A DNA stretch of 64,000 nucleotides from Pseudoalteromonas sp. SMS1. Lineage in GTDB: Bacteria > Pseudomonadota > Gammaproteobacteria > Enterobacterales > Alteromonadaceae. The stretch's first letter is position 1. Each line of letters opens with the position of its first letter. The position numbers and the translations under genes are program-made. A model generated the notes under the pieces. The model had not been told where the DNA came from and did no database searches. It saw only the letters and a list, made by a program, of their open reading frames with translations. This document shows positions 45,011-56,352 of the stretch, one piece after another. The stretch is taken from assembly GCF_021530565.1 (NCBI RefSeq), contig NZ_JAKGBI010000004.1, forward strand, positions 186,001 through 250,000, read 5' to 3'.

Positions 45011-47812
45011 TTAAAACTTATAGCTTGCACCTAGCAAGAATACACGTCCGTAATCCTGATAATCTCTGATCTGTAGTGCGTTGTCACCTGATAGTGATGT
45101 AAATGGCTCTTCAGTTAAGTTTTGAACTTGTAGGCTTAACGTCAGTCCCTCTAGAGATTTAATACCGGCTTCGCCGAAGTCGTAACCGAGCTGAGCATCC
45201 CAGATAGTTTCGCCAAGAATATCAACTTGCTCTGTCTTGAATCCCGTGCCATATACTTCACCTTTAAAGTCAGAGCGCTTACGCATACTCGTTCTAAACT
45301 GGAAGCCATGATTTTCATAGAAGAACGTGAGATTTTGAACTTTTTCCGAAAGTCCTGGCAGCTCATATTCATTACCGTTGTGGTCTTCAACATCCTGATG
45401 AATTCTCGTGTGACTGGCAATAATACCAAACCCTTCGAGGCTGTCATGGATCAGCGAGAATGGGAAAGTCACGGCAGCTTCATAGCCCCATAAATTACCG
45501 CCACCACCATTCACTTTCAGCTTTCTCGTTGCTGTCGGGTTTGCTGGGACTTCACCAGTTTTAGGGTTGATTACACCACTCAGATCTTCTTCTGTCACAG
45601 AATCAAAGATCCATGTTTTCAGGTCTTTATAGAATACACCTGCTGAAAAGTAGCCTTCAGTGTGGTAGTAATTTTCGTACGTTAAATCAAACCCATCGGC
45701 TTCTTTTGGTTCTAACTTAGGGTTACCACCTGTAATTTCCCAGTTATTACCATTGTCATCTGGCGTGTCTTTATATGTTCTGACGACAGACGAGTTCATA
45801 TCCGACATTTTAGGGCGTGAAATTGTTTTCGCATATCCAAAACGCAGCATCTGCTCGTCATCAATCGATAGTGATAAGTTCAAACTTGGTAACAAGTGAC
45901 TATAATCATGGTTTTCAGAGCTGTCCTCTAAAACAACTTGGCCTGAGTCACTCACACCAGCTTTGGCGCCTTTTGTCGACACATCTGTTTTCACATAACG
46001 TAAGCCAAAGTTACCTTTTAAAGGCATATCCGCGACTTCAGCGTCTATATTGGCTTGTACGAATGCAGCCGTCACTTCCTCGGAAACAGACCAAGTTCTC
46101 GCAGCATGGCTCGTATCAGTTAGACTCTCAGCCAACAGTGAGAAATAACCATCTGCAACCATCGCTCTTGAATCATAGGCAATCATGTTACCCATGCCAA
46201 TAAAGTCAAGATTGGCCGTACCCAAACGATACTGTTCTGGCACTTCTAGTAAACCTGTATTATCAGGGAAAGAAAAATCTTTCAGGGTCATGAAGTACCC
46301 TTCAGAAACTTTCGATTTTTCTCTTTCTTTGTATGAAACACCCGCTTCAACTGAGCTGATAAAATCACTTTCTAGTGCATGTTTAGCTGCAAGTTTCAGT
46401 GAATTGATTTCATCTTCAAGTACAGGCGCATTAATGAAGCCATCTTGTAGCGTATTTTTAAATGGATGATCATCCGAGTTTGTACCGTACTTGTCGTTTA
46501 GAGCGCTGCTCGCGCCCCAAGAAAGCGGGCCACCTATCTTAATTAAATTGAAGTCACTGTAGTCTAATTCATGGGTGAACTGAGCACCGGTATTGCCACT
46601 ATTAAAAGTGTAACCGATATTATCCGCTGCGCCTCTTGAGTCACCTCGGCCTGTTCCAGAGTAGCTCTCTAGACTCCAAATTTTGTTTTCAACATTTGAG
46701 TGGCTGATATCAAGCTCAAGTGTCGTTGTATCGGACAATTCATAAGTCGCGTTCAAGCCAAATGCTTGCATCTCAGCTTCTTTCGACTCATAGTCGTTAC
46801 GTACGACTACACGCTGACCTTCGGTTGTCGCACTTGTAATAAAGCCCGTTGCTTCATCTACAGAAACGCTTTGTGGATTGATTGTACCTTGACCCCAAGC
46901 AAACGGGATTTCTATCCCCCTAAGAATTTTATCTTCTTTAAAGTCAATGTATAAAGCATCAAACACCAGAGAGAGCTTGTCGTTTGGCGCAGCTTCAAAT
47001 ACAAACATCGCAGAGTCACGCTCTAAGGTTGTAGAGCGTACAAATGGCTTAGCGCCACCCAGTACTGAGTATTGCTTTCCATTTTCCTCAAATTCAGGGT
47101 AGCCCCATGAATTCCAACGCTTTTCTTGATTTGGTGAAGAACTTGTTGTCAGTGCAAACGCGATACCAAACTTGTCGTCGGCAAACTGGTCAATATACGA
47201 AAAGGTGCCACGTAAACCTGCATCATCTGCATCAGGGTTTAACTTGCCTAAGTCAGACTTCTCATACAAAGCGTTAACTTGCACAACGCGCTCACCCATA
47301 CTTAGTGGACGCACGGTCTGCATATCTATAACACCTGCAATCCCTTCAGCTTCTAAGCTCGCACTCGGCGTCTTATAGACTGTCACGCCACTCATGATTT
47401 CAGAAGGGTATAGGTCAAACTCAACACCGCGGTTGTCATTGATAGAGACTTGCTCACGGCCATTTAAAGTCGTCGCGCCTTCATTTTCACTAAATCCACG
47501 AACGGTAACCTTATTAGAGCGACCGTCTAGTCGCTGAGATGTTATACCTGGTAGGCGCGCAATAGACTCTGCGATTGATGAATCAGGTAATTTCCCGATA
47601 TCTTCTGCTGAGATAGACTCAACAACTTCAGAAGAGAAACGTTTTGTGTTGATTGATTTTACAACACTTGCTCGGAAGCCTCGAACTTCAACGACTTCTA
47701 CTTTTTTCTGTTCACTTTTTACAGATTCTTCGTTTTCTGCAGCAATTGCGTAATTGCCCACACCCGCTGTAACGAGTGCCAAGGTCAACATGCTTGGTTT
47801 GAACGTAGACAT
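45011..47812 (-). CDS. TonB-dependent receptor (maltodextrin-type)
   Basis: This is a 933-residue outer-membrane protein with signal peptide to about residue 24 (GNYAIAA). The TonB box region is VEVVEVRGFR. The plug domain at ~45-170 has DIGKLPDSSIAESIARLPG and VTVRGF. A 22-stranded barrel ends FLLGASYKF with C-terminal Phe. It belongs to the large-receptor class that imports oligosaccharides in Alteromonas/Caulobacter-type bacteria. Its upstream operator and starch-enzyme neighbours point to maltodextrins. Confidence 0.93.
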   Translation of the reverse strand: MSTFKPSMLTLALVTAGVGNYAIAAENEESVKSEQKKVEVVEVRGFRASVVKSINTKRFSSEVVESISAEDIGKLPDSSIAESIARLPGITSQRLDGRSNKVTVRGFSENEGATTLNGREQVSINDNRGVEFDLYPSEIMSGVTVYKTPSASLEAEGIAGVIDMQTVRPLSMGERVVQVNALYEKSDLGKLNPDADDAGLRGTFSYIDQFADDKFGIAFALTTSSSPNQEKRWNSWGYPEFEENGKQYSVLGGAKPFVRSTTLERDSAMFVFEAAPNDKLSLVFDALYIDFKEDKILRGIEIPFAWGQGTINPQSVSVDEATGFITSATTEGQRVVVRNDYESKEAEMQAFGLNATYELSDTTTLELDISHSNVENKIWSLESYSGTGRGDSRGAADNIGYTFNSGNTGAQFTHELDYSDFNLIKIGGPLSWGASSALNDKYGTNSDDHPFKNTLQDGFINAPVLEDEINSLKLAAKHALESDFISSVEAGVSYKEREKSKVSEGYFMTLKDFSFPDNTGLLEVPEQYRLGTANLDFIGMGNMIAYDSRAMVADGYFSLLAESLTDTSHAARTWSVSEEVTAAFVQANIDAEVADMPLKGNFGLRYVKTDVSTKGAKAGVSDSGQVVLEDSSENHDYSHLLPSLNLSLSIDDEQMLRFGYAKTISRPKMSDMNSSVVRTYKDTPDDNGNNWEITGGNPKLEPKEADGFDLTYENYYHTEGYFSAGVFYKDLKTWIFDSVTEEDLSGVINPKTGEVPANPTATRKLKVNGGGGNLWGYEAAVTFPFSLIHDSLEGFGIIASHTRIHQDVEDHNGNEYELPGLSEKVQNLTFFYENHGFQFRTSMRKRSDFKGEVYGTGFKTEQVDILGETIWDAQLGYDFGEAGIKSLEGLTLSLQVQNLTEEPFTSLSGDNALQIRDYQDYGRVFLLGASYKF

Positions 47813-47968
47813 AATGTTTTATCCCAATTAGCTTTTTGTACGTCGCTTTGTTGTTACTTAATTACAGCAGCGGATATAAATACCATTTTCTGCAAAAATA
47901 AGTTCATGTGACGTTAATTTTGTTGTCACCGGCAATAGTAGCGCTGTGACTTAGCTGCTCACAACTTT

Positions 47969-47984
47969 ATGCATACGTATTCAA
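47969..47984. promoter_or_regulatory. LacI-type operator upstream of the TonB receptor
   Basis: ATGCATACGTATTCAA shares the core GCATACGTAT with the other two sites. It lies 157 bases before the receptor start. Confidence 0.75.
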
Positions 47985-48328
47985 AAATGACTCACAGCGA
48001 ATTTCAAGTGACAATCCGTCTGAAAAAAGATTATAAAACCATGTTTTAATTAAAGTTATTTAAGATTGTTCAGCTTGTTACAAAAGCCTCTAGATATTTA
48101 TAATTACTTTACATTCATGTAACCATGGCGCCGTTCTTGAGTTAATTATGACAAGATCATTACAACAAGAGTATGCTAAAAATACAGATTGAAAATTGGT
48201 ATTACCAATAATTCTCCATTTAACCATTACTAGTTCTACACTTCTTATATGACAACTATAAATTGGTAAAGTCTTAGATGTAAACCTCTACCTACCACTG
48301 AATTGAAGAAAAAGTGAAGTAATTTTGA

Positions 48329-48342
48329 TGCATACGTATGCA
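48329..48342. promoter_or_regulatory. LacI-type operator upstream of the GH13 alpha-glucosidase
   Basis: TGCATACGTATGCA is a perfect 14-base palindrome, 130 bases before the alpha-glucosidase start and inside a possible -35/-10 spacer. Repressor binding here would block transcription. Confidence 0.78.
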
Positions 48343-48472
48343 GTTTTTTTACTCATATGCAAGCATGCCGTATGCTTTTCGACAATATTAAAGACCCGAT
48401 TCACGTCAGGCTCAGAAAAGTAAAATACATACCTGAGAAAGTGAAATCACTGCACAAGCTGGAGAATAGTGC

Positions 48473-50095
48473 ATGGCTCAAAATGAATGGTGGAAAGGTG
48501 CGGTAATCTATCAAATTTACCCACGTAGTTTTCAAGATACCACAGGTGATGGCATTGGTGATCTAAACGGCATCATCAAACGCTTAGACTACATCAAATC
48601 TTTGGGTGTAGATGCTGTATGGATCTCACCTTTTTTTAAATCACCTATGAAAGACTTTGGATACGATATCAGTGATTACAGAGATATCGACGCAATGTTT
48701 GGCAATATTGGGGATTTTGACAAGCTTATAGAGCAAGCACACCAGCGAAATATTAAGATCATCATTGACCAGGTATTAAGTCATACCTCTAATGAACACC
48801 CCTGGTTTGTAGAAAGCCGCGCTGATAAACATAATGACAAAGCGGATTGGTACGTATGGGCAGATGCTAAGCCGGATGGCAGTCCTCCAAATAATTGGCT
48901 CTCCATTTTTGGTGGTGTTGCTTGGCAATGGGAGCCAAGAAGGTGCCAATACTATCTGCATAATTTCTTAACAGAACAGCCTGATTTAAACTTCCATAAC
49001 CCAGATGTTCGTCAAGCAGTGCTTGATAACGTTAAGTTTTGGTTAGATAAGGGAGTCGATGGATTCCGCTTGGATGCAATTAACTTTTGTTTCCACGATA
49101 AGCAATTAAGAGACAATCCTGCAAAACCGAAGGCATTGCGTCAAGGGCGTGGATTTAGCGAAGATAACCCTTACGCTTTCCAGTACCACCATTTCAACAA
49201 CACACAGCCAGAAAATTTAGATTTCATGGCTGAAATTAGATCATTATTGGATCAATACCCAGGCACAGTCAGCTTAGGTGAAATTTCATCGGAAGACTCA
49301 TTGCAAACTATGGCAGAGTATACATCGGGTGGTGATAAGCTGCACATGGGGTATAGCTTTGAGCTGCTCACCAATGACTACAGCGCACAATATATTAGAG
49401 AAACCGTATCTAGACTAGAAGCAGTTATGACTGAAGGCTGGCCCTGTTGGGCCTTTAGTAATCACGATGTTCAACGTGTTGCAAGTCGCTGGTCACAAGA
49501 CGGAAAAAGTGTCAATCCACAGCAAGTAAAAATGCTCACAGCCCTTCTAGGCTCACTTCGCGGTAGCGTGTGTATGTATCAAGGTGAAGAGCTTGGACTA
49601 AGTGAAGCCGATGTTGCTTTTGAAGATCTGCAAGATCCATACGGCATCACGTTTTGGCCAAATTTTAAGGGGCGAGATGGCTGTCGTACGCCAATGCCTT
49701 GGCATCATGACGCCCCGCATGCAGGGTTTACGACTGGGTCGCCTTGGTTACCCGTGTGCGATGAACACGCGCAAAACACAGTGAGCAGCCAAGAGGTAGA
49801 ACCCCACTCTACGCTTTCGCAATACAAAGCATTTTTAGCTTGGCGCGCAACACGGCCAGAGCTGCTGACTGGTGATATCGAATTTATTGATACCAAAGAA
49901 CCTGTATTGGCTTTTTACCGCACACTTGATGACAAAAAATTACTTTGTTTATTTAATTTATCTGAACAAACTGCTGTGTGTGAGGTCCAAGAAGATAATT
50001 ACACCCCAATTAAGGAACTTGCTCATCATACCGGTGAGCAAGCAGCAGGAAAGGTAACCCTGCCCGGTTACGGCTGCTTTTTCGCATCTATCTAA
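48473..50095 (+). CDS. Cytoplasmic alpha-glucosidase (GH13, oligo-glucosidase type)
   Basis: This is a 540-residue enzyme without signal peptide. WWKGAVIYQIYPRSFQDT is the oligo-1,6/alpha-glucosidase N-terminus. Region I is IIDQVLSHTS, the nucleophile Asp is in GFRLDAINF, the acid/base Glu in LGEISSE, and the third Asp in FSNHDVQR. It cleaves imported maltose or short maltodextrins to glucose. GGAG lies eight bases before the ATG. It is divergent from the receptor unit under a shared operator type. Confidence 0.92.
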   Translation: MAQNEWWKGAVIYQIYPRSFQDTTGDGIGDLNGIIKRLDYIKSLGVDAVWISPFFKSPMKDFGYDISDYRDIDAMFGNIGDFDKLIEQAHQRNIKIIIDQVLSHTSNEHPWFVESRADKHNDKADWYVWADAKPDGSPPNNWLSIFGGVAWQWEPRRCQYYLHNFLTEQPDLNFHNPDVRQAVLDNVKFWLDKGVDGFRLDAINFCFHDKQLRDNPAKPKALRQGRGFSEDNPYAFQYHHFNNTQPENLDFMAEIRSLLDQYPGTVSLGEISSEDSLQTMAEYTSGGDKLHMGYSFELLTNDYSAQYIRETVSRLEAVMTEGWPCWAFSNHDVQRVASRWSQDGKSVNPQQVKMLTALLGSLRGSVCMYQGEELGLSEADVAFEDLQDPYGITFWPNFKGRDGCRTPMPWHHDAPHAGFTTGSPWLPVCDEHAQNTVSSQEVEPHSTLSQYKAFLAWRATRPELLTGDIEFIDTKEPVLAFYRTLDDKKLLCLFNLSEQTAVCEVQEDNYTPIKELAHHTGEQAAGKVTLPGYGCFFASI

Positions 50096-50107
50096 CACAG
50101 ATGACCC

Positions 50108-50130
50108 AAGCCTCCTTTTAGGAGGCTTTC
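50108..50130 (+). terminator. Terminator after the alpha-glucosidase gene
   Basis: AAGCCTCC pairs with GGAGGCTT around TTTTA, followed by TCTT, 13 bases past the stop codon. Confidence 0.85.
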
Positions 50131-50152
50131 TTATTAATGGGCGTAAATAAAA

Positions 50153-51736
50153 TTAAAGTACACGTTTAAGATCATTGATATTCAAAGCTTTATAGTAATG
50201 CCAACCTTGATGTACTGATACGCCACGTTCGAGTAAGTAGTGGGCCTGTTGGGCTGTTTCTACGCCCTCTGCAATTAACTTTTTATCAAGCTTTTCCGCC
50301 ATTTCAATGACCGCATTTAAAACGGGAGATTGCAGATTATCTAGACCAATCGACGCGACAAAGCTTTGGTCAATTTTAAGCAAGTCGATTGGAAAACTCT
50401 GTAGATACTGTAAGCCGCTGTAGCCCGTTCCAAAGTCGTCAATGGCAATTTCGATACCCATATCTACTAACTCTTTGAGGATCAACTTAATCTTGGCCTC
50501 TGAAAGTACGTCGCGTTCAGTCAACTCAATGGTCAAGTTGTTAAAAACCGCCTTGGCTTCACAGAGTTTTTTGATATAACTGGGGCACATCAATAAAAAG
50601 CCGTTAACGTTAAAAGACACTTTAAAATGACTATTTTCAACTAGAATTGGCTTTAAGTTTCGTAGAGCCAAATCTATCTGATACAACGACAGCTCAAGTA
50701 TTGTGCCATCTCGTTCAGCCTCTGGAACAAAGTAAGCCGGTCCAAGTTCTCCTTCTAATGGGTGCATCCAGCGAATCAATACTTCGACGCCCTCGACTTG
50801 TTGATTTTGGGCGTTCACTAAAGGCTGATAAACATTGAATAACTCTGCACGGTTAATTGCATCTAATAAAAGCGTTCGGCTGCTTAATAAACGTTTATCA
50901 TAGTAGTTCAGTAGTACGACTAACCCAGCCCAAGATGCCATGTACAACAGACATAATACCAACAGCCATAAAGGGTTAGGCATGCCTAAATACCGAGCCG
51001 GTTTACTCACCACCACGGCTAACCGAGGCACGCTATTAAATGGTTTAATATATAAATACTTATGCGACTGATCATCAAACAGCCCTTCCATCTCTATGCT
51101 GCGCCTGAGCGGAAAGATTTTCCTGTTTAATGGCAAACTGTAGCGCCCTTGCAAAAACACAGGTACCCCAGTGTCAGTATCCACCACGGCGACAAAGTCT
51201 AGCGCTTTGTACTTTCTCAGATGAAGGGTGTCGTTAATCCAATCGGTAGGTAACAGTGCGTTGACTTCATAGCCATCATGGCGAGTTCTAGATAAGACAA
51301 ACGCAGGCACCTGCAAAAACTCAGAAATAATTGGGCCATGGTAGCGTAAGCCGCGTTTTTTAATTGGCTCAGATAAATACATGGGCTTGGCGAGGACACC
51401 AAATGAATTACAAACAAGATCGCCACGCGGTGTGACAATGCCTATTTCGCTCACCGCCGGAGTCTTAAAAACAAACTGTCGTATATGGCGTATGGTGTCG
51501 TCACTACATTGAGTATCAAAGCTACCCGATTGACGAAGAAACTCATCTACAATGTCTAGTTGTGACTCTAAATCAAAAAGTACGCGCTCAGCCATGCTTC
51601 TCACGGCAGCTTTTTCCGACTCTTTGTGTTGGATAAAAATAAATGTGAATAAAAGCCCAAAGATGAATGAGCAAATCAACCAAGAAACAAAAAAATTTTT
51701 GATGCTGTTTGTCCAAGAATGTTTTCTCTGACGCAA
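50153..51736 (-). CDS. CSS-motif EAL c-di-GMP phosphodiesterase
   Basis: This is a 527-residue inner-membrane enzyme. TM1 lies at ~14-35, then a periplasmic CSS domain with two cysteines, C77 and C109 (VCNSFG, a CNS variant of the CSS motif). TM2 is at ~262-285. The EAL domain spans ~290-520 with EVL in place of EAL, NVNGF, ELTERD, DDFGTGYSG and AEGVETA. In E. coli PdeC-type proteins the thiol state of the two periplasmic Cys sets activity. A TTG start at 51736 with GGAAG upstream is inferred, since no earlier ATG exists. Confidence 0.88.
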   Translation of the reverse strand: MRQRKHSWTNSIKNFFVSWLICSFIFGLLFTFIFIQHKESEKAAVRSMAERVLFDLESQLDIVDEFLRQSGSFDTQCSDDTIRHIRQFVFKTPAVSEIGIVTPRGDLVCNSFGVLAKPMYLSEPIKKRGLRYHGPIISEFLQVPAFVLSRTRHDGYEVNALLPTDWINDTLHLRKYKALDFVAVVDTDTGVPVFLQGRYSLPLNRKIFPLRRSIEMEGLFDDQSHKYLYIKPFNSVPRLAVVVSKPARYLGMPNPLWLLVLCLLYMASWAGLVVLLNYYDKRLLSSRTLLLDAINRAELFNVYQPLVNAQNQQVEGVEVLIRWMHPLEGELGPAYFVPEAERDGTILELSLYQIDLALRNLKPILVENSHFKVSFNVNGFLLMCPSYIKKLCEAKAVFNNLTIELTERDVLSEAKIKLILKELVDMGIEIAIDDFGTGYSGLQYLQSFPIDLLKIDQSFVASIGLDNLQSPVLNAVIEMAEKLDKKLIAEGVETAQQAHYLLERGVSVHQGWHYYKALNINDLKRVL

Positions 51737-51799
51737 GCTAACTTCCTAGAATCAATTTTATGTAAAAAGTCTAAAATCAAACAATTACAGATTTATGAC

Positions 51800-51829
51800 A
51801 AAGGGTCTATCCTTGCAGATAGACCCTTT
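51800..51829 (-). terminator. Hairpin after ihfA
   Basis: AAAGGGTCTATC and GATAGACCCTTT form a perfect 12-base-pair stem with a 6-base loop, 47 bases after the ihfA stop. The T run is short (TTTG), but the stem strength and place fit the end of the pheS-pheT-ihfA operon. Confidence 0.75.
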
Positions 51830-51876
51830 CGTGACAACTGTAAAAGCTACCTAAGTAGCTTTACACCAATCTGGTA

Positions 51877-52176
51877 TTAAAGGTTCTTACTAGTGCCTAC
51901 TTCAACACGTGTTTTTAACTTTTGACCAGGTCTAAAAGTAACTACACGCCTTGCAGAAATAGGTATATCTTCCCCAGTCTTAGGGTTTCGACCTGGGCGT
52001 TCCTTTTTATCACGTAGGTCAAAATTGCCAAAACCGGAAAGCTTTACCTGCTCTCCATTTTCAAGCGCTGAGCGGATTTCTTCAAAAAACGCTTCAACTA
52101 AGTCTTTGGCATCCTTTTTATTTATCCCCAATTTTTCAAATAGGTGTTCAGCTATGTCGGCTTTAGTAAGCGCCAT
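51877..52176 (-). CDS. ihfA: Integration host factor subunit alpha
   Basis: This 99-residue HU/IHF-fold protein bends DNA as a heterodimer with IhfB. It starts [27 protein letters not shown] and [12 protein letters not shown] form the DNA-embracing arm with its intercalating Pro. It follows pheT by two bases, the standard gammaproteobacterial order. Confidence 0.97.
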   Translation of the reverse strand: MALTKADIAEHLFEKLGINKKDAKDLVEAFFEEIRSALENGEQVKLSGFGNFDLRDKKERPGRNPKTGEDIPISARRVVTFRPGQKLKTRVEVGTSKNL

Positions 52177-52178
52177 AT

Positions 52179-54566
52179 CTAGTCCCTCAACGATGCATTA
52201 AATTGTTTGGCCAATTCGGCCACGACTCTGTCTACAACCTCATTGATATCTTTCTCTTCGAGCGTTTTATCAACTGCTTGTAGGGTTAGGGCGATGGCTA
52301 AACTCTTATAATCGGGTTCAATGCCTTTGCCCTTGTACACATCGAATAAGTTTAGGTCAACTAATTGATTTCCGCCAACTTTCTCAATGCTTTCTAAAAT
52401 ATCGCCTATTTTTACATCATCTGCAACTAAAATAGCAATATCTCTGCGATTTGATGGGAATTTTGAGATACTTACGGCTTCAGGCAACTTTCTTTGCGCC
52501 ATTGCAGCCACTTCTACCTCAAATACAAACGCCGTATCGTTTAATTCTAACGATTTTTGTAATTGTGGGTGAATCGCACCAATAAAGCCAACTTTAACGC
52601 CATCAGCATAAATTGCTGCTGACTGACCTGGATGTAACCCATCACACGCTTCTGCTTTAAAACTAAATCTAGCAGGGTCATTGCAAACTGCAAGCAATGC
52701 TTCAACATCGCCTTTAATATCAAAGAAATCTGCCTTTCTACTTGCAATTCCCCAATGCTCATTGTGCGTGTTTCCGTAAACGATACCACCAAGCACGGCA
52801 CTTTGACGGATGCCGTTTTCAGCACTTTCATCTTTGATGAACTTTAAGCCATGCTCAAAGAAGCGAATACGAGATTGCTGACGGTTCTGGTTATACACTA
52901 ACGCATTTACCAAACCAGGCATCAGGCTGACACGCATCGCTGACATTTCAACTGAAATTGGGTGTGGCAACACGAGCGCGTCACTTTCAGGGTGCAGGAG
53001 TGCTTGTTTTTTAGGGTCCACAAAGCTGTATGTAATCGCTTCCTGGTAGCCACGAGATACCAGCTCATTCCTGAAGCGAGACACAGGCAGTGCAGCTTCT
53101 TGATGATCAGTCATCTTAAGTGCTGCACTTGGCGCTACATTTGGAATGTTGTTGTAACCAAATACACGTGCAACTTCTTCAATCAGGTCTTCTTCAATGC
53201 TGATGTCAAAACGGTAGCTTGGTACCTGAGCTTGCCACTGTGCATTTTCAAACGTCACTGCTAAACCTAGGCGCGTAAGAATATCGGTCACCTTTTCGTC
53301 TTCGATGTGGTAACCGATCACACGGTCCAAACGCGCACGACGTAAAGTCACTGATTTAGCCGTGGGCAAATCAGCTTCTGATACAGCCTCTACCACTGGA
53401 CCGGCTTCACCACCTACGATGTCAAGCAATAGTGCCGTTGCGCGCTCCATTGCATCGCGCTGAAGCTGGTGATCTACACCACGCTCATAACGGTGAGACG
53501 CATCAGTATGTAAACCATAGCTACGTGCTTGGCCTGCAATCGCTAATGGATTGAAGAAAGCACTTTCAAGTAGGATATCTTGGGTGCCTTCTTTAACACC
53601 TGACGCTTCACCACCAAAAATACCCGCCATTGCCAGCGCTTTATCATGGTCCGCAATCAATAATGTTGAAGTCTTAAGCTTCGCAGTATTGCCATCTAAT
53701 AATACTAACTCTTCATCTTGCTGTGCTTTACGTACTTTAATTCCGCCAGAGATCGCTGAAAGATCAAAAGCATGCATTGGGTGGCCAAGCTCAAGCAATA
53801 CATAATTCGTGACGTCGACAACCGGGTCGATAGAACGAATGCCTGAGCGACGTAACTTTTCAACCATCCAAAGTGGTGACTCAGCGTCTAAGTTGATGCC
53901 TTTGATAACACGACCTAAGTAGCGAGGGCATGCATCACTATCAACAAGTTCAATCTCAACTTTGTCATCAATAGTTGGCTCAACCGCACTGATTTCGATC
54001 TCTGTAACATCTAAACCGTTTAATACACCGACTTCACGCGCAAGGCCTTTGATGCCTAAACAGTCACTGCGGTTTGCAGTTAAATCGACATCGATTGTTA
54101 CGTCATCAAGCGCGAAGTACTCACGAATATTTTGACCAATCTCCGCATCTGCTGGCAATTCTAAAATGCCATCAGAGCTTTCAGCCATGCCTAGCTCTTC
54201 AAATGCACATAGCATACCGTGTGATGGTTGACCACGTAGCTTGGCTTTTTTGATTTTTAAGCCATTTGGCAGTACCGCACCCACTTTTGCTACCGCGACT
54301 TTTAAACCTGCGCGACAGTTTGACGCACCACACACGATGTCTAATAATTCTTCTTCGCCAACATTTACTTTCGTTACACGTAATTTGTCAGCATCAGGGT
54401 GTTGACCGCATTCAACAACTTCGCCGATCACAACGCCGTCAAAATCACCCGCAACTGGGTCCACGCCGTCTACTTCCAAACCCGCCATAGAAAGCTGTTC
54501 AGATAGAGCATCCGTATCGATCGCAGGATTAACCCATTCTCTTAGCCACTTTTCACTAAATTTCAT
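52179..54566 (-). CDS. pheT: Phenylalanyl-tRNA synthetase beta subunit
   Basis: This is a 795-residue subunit. The tRNA-binding EMAP-like domain lies at ~39-150 ([12 protein letters not shown]), followed by B3/B4 editing, B5 and catalytic-like domains, and the C-terminal FDX-ACB anticodon fold at ~700-795 ([14 protein letters not shown]). It forms an alpha2-beta2 enzyme with PheS, which is 13 bases upstream. The length equals that of E. coli PheT. Confidence 0.97.
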   Translation of the reverse strand: MKFSEKWLREWVNPAIDTDALSEQLSMAGLEVDGVDPVAGDFDGVVIGEVVECGQHPDADKLRVTKVNVGEEELLDIVCGASNCRAGLKVAVAKVGAVLPNGLKIKKAKLRGQPSHGMLCAFEELGMAESSDGILELPADAEIGQNIREYFALDDVTIDVDLTANRSDCLGIKGLAREVGVLNGLDVTEIEISAVEPTIDDKVEIELVDSDACPRYLGRVIKGINLDAESPLWMVEKLRRSGIRSIDPVVDVTNYVLLELGHPMHAFDLSAISGGIKVRKAQQDEELVLLDGNTAKLKTSTLLIADHDKALAMAGIFGGEASGVKEGTQDILLESAFFNPLAIAGQARSYGLHTDASHRYERGVDHQLQRDAMERATALLLDIVGGEAGPVVEAVSEADLPTAKSVTLRRARLDRVIGYHIEDEKVTDILTRLGLAVTFENAQWQAQVPSYRFDISIEEDLIEEVARVFGYNNIPNVAPSAALKMTDHQEAALPVSRFRNELVSRGYQEAITYSFVDPKKQALLHPESDALVLPHPISVEMSAMRVSLMPGLVNALVYNQNRQQSRIRFFEHGLKFIKDESAENGIRQSAVLGGIVYGNTHNEHWGIASRKADFFDIKGDVEALLAVCNDPARFSFKAEACDGLHPGQSAAIYADGVKVGFIGAIHPQLQKSLELNDTAFVFEVEVAAMAQRKLPEAVSISKFPSNRRDIAILVADDVKIGDILESIEKVGGNQLVDLNLFDVYKGKGIEPDYKSLAIALTLQAVDKTLEEKDINEVVDRVVAELAKQFNASLRD

Positions 54567-54579
54567 TTTTGGTTCGCTC

Positions 54580-55640
<1,061 letters not shown>

Positions 55641-55644
55641 AAAT

Positions 55645-56352
55645 TCACAGCTTTAGGGTGGCTTTTATAAAAGGAATGGTCAGTTTTCGCTGTGCGGCCA
55701 TAGATGCGTGGTCTAACTTGTCCAAAACATCCAGTAAAGCACGCATATCTCGGCTCAGTCGAGTCAGTAAAAATCGCGCACATTCATCACTTAATTCTAA
55801 TCCTCGCATATTCGCGCGTTTGACCAAAGCTTCTGCTTTATCATCGTCACTCATTGAACGGATCTGAAACGTGGTGCCCCATGCTAACCTAGACTCAAGA
55901 TCAGGCAGTGCGATGTTTAACATGCTTGGTAACAGATCCGCCGTCATAACAAGGCATTTACCCGCTTCATTAAAGCGGTTAAAGAAGTTAAACAGCGCCT
56001 TTTCCATCGCGTCATTACCTGCGACTAAATGCACATCATCAATACAGACAACGTCAAGGCCATCTAACCCTTCTAGGACGTCAGGACCAAATTTAATGAC
56101 TTCTCGCAGTGAAATCAAAATGGTCGAGAGCCCAAGCTCTTGTGCATGTATGCACGTAGCATAGAGCAAGTGTGACTTACCAGAATCAGCAAGCCCGCAT
56201 AAATACGTAAATTGAAAATCTTGTTGAATTTCGTTCAACGCTTTTTTTAAGTGCGTCACCTCTAAAGACTTCTCTCCCCCGAAATAGGAAGTAAAAGTTT
56301 CATCGTCAGGCAAGGTAACGGGTAATGCCAACTGCATTGGATCTAACATCAC
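55645..56352 (-). CDS. hda: DnaA regulatory inactivator Hda
   Basis: This is a 235-residue AAA+ protein homologous to DnaA domain III. The N-terminal clamp-binding motif MQLALPVTL anchors it to DnaN, and it stimulates DnaA-ATP hydrolysis to stop re-initiation. The Walker A region is GLADSGKSHLL, Walker B VVCIDDVHLV, and the box VII/sensor region holds DLESRLAWG. The start overlaps the DUF2066 stop by four bases. Confidence 0.95.
   Translation of the reverse strand: MMLDPMQLALPVTLPDDETFTSYFGGEKSLEVTHLKKALNEIQQDFQFTYLCGLADSGKSHLLYATCIHAQELGLSTILISLREVIKFGPDVLEGLDGLDVVCIDDVHLVAGNDAMEKALFNFFNRFNEAGKCLVMTADLLPSMLNIALPDLESRLAWGTTFQIRSMSDDDKAEALVKRANMRGLELSDECARFLLTRLSRDMRALLDVLDKLDHASMAAQRKLTIPFIKATLKL

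Larger units (their letters stand above)
47813..48472. other. 660-base divergent promoter region
   Basis: This AT-rich stretch separates the receptor (minus) and GH13 alpha-glucosidase (plus) and holds two operator palindromes (47969, 48329). TTGATG at 48325 and TTTACT at 48348 are spaced by 17 bases around the second operator and could be a weak promoter of the plus-strand gene. AAGCAT/ATGCTT (48361-48377) is a further imperfect palindrome. No gene or RNA is seen in the rest. Confidence 0.5.

Noticed and set aside
47946..47966. CRP-like half sites in the receptor promoter
   Set aside because: TGTGA and TCACA are present, but the spacer is 9 bases, so the symmetry is wrong for CRP.
48361..48377. 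Fourth LacI-type operator (AAGCATGCCGTATGCTT)
   Set aside because: The arms are symmetric, but the centre GCCGT does not match the TACGTA core of the three accepted sites.
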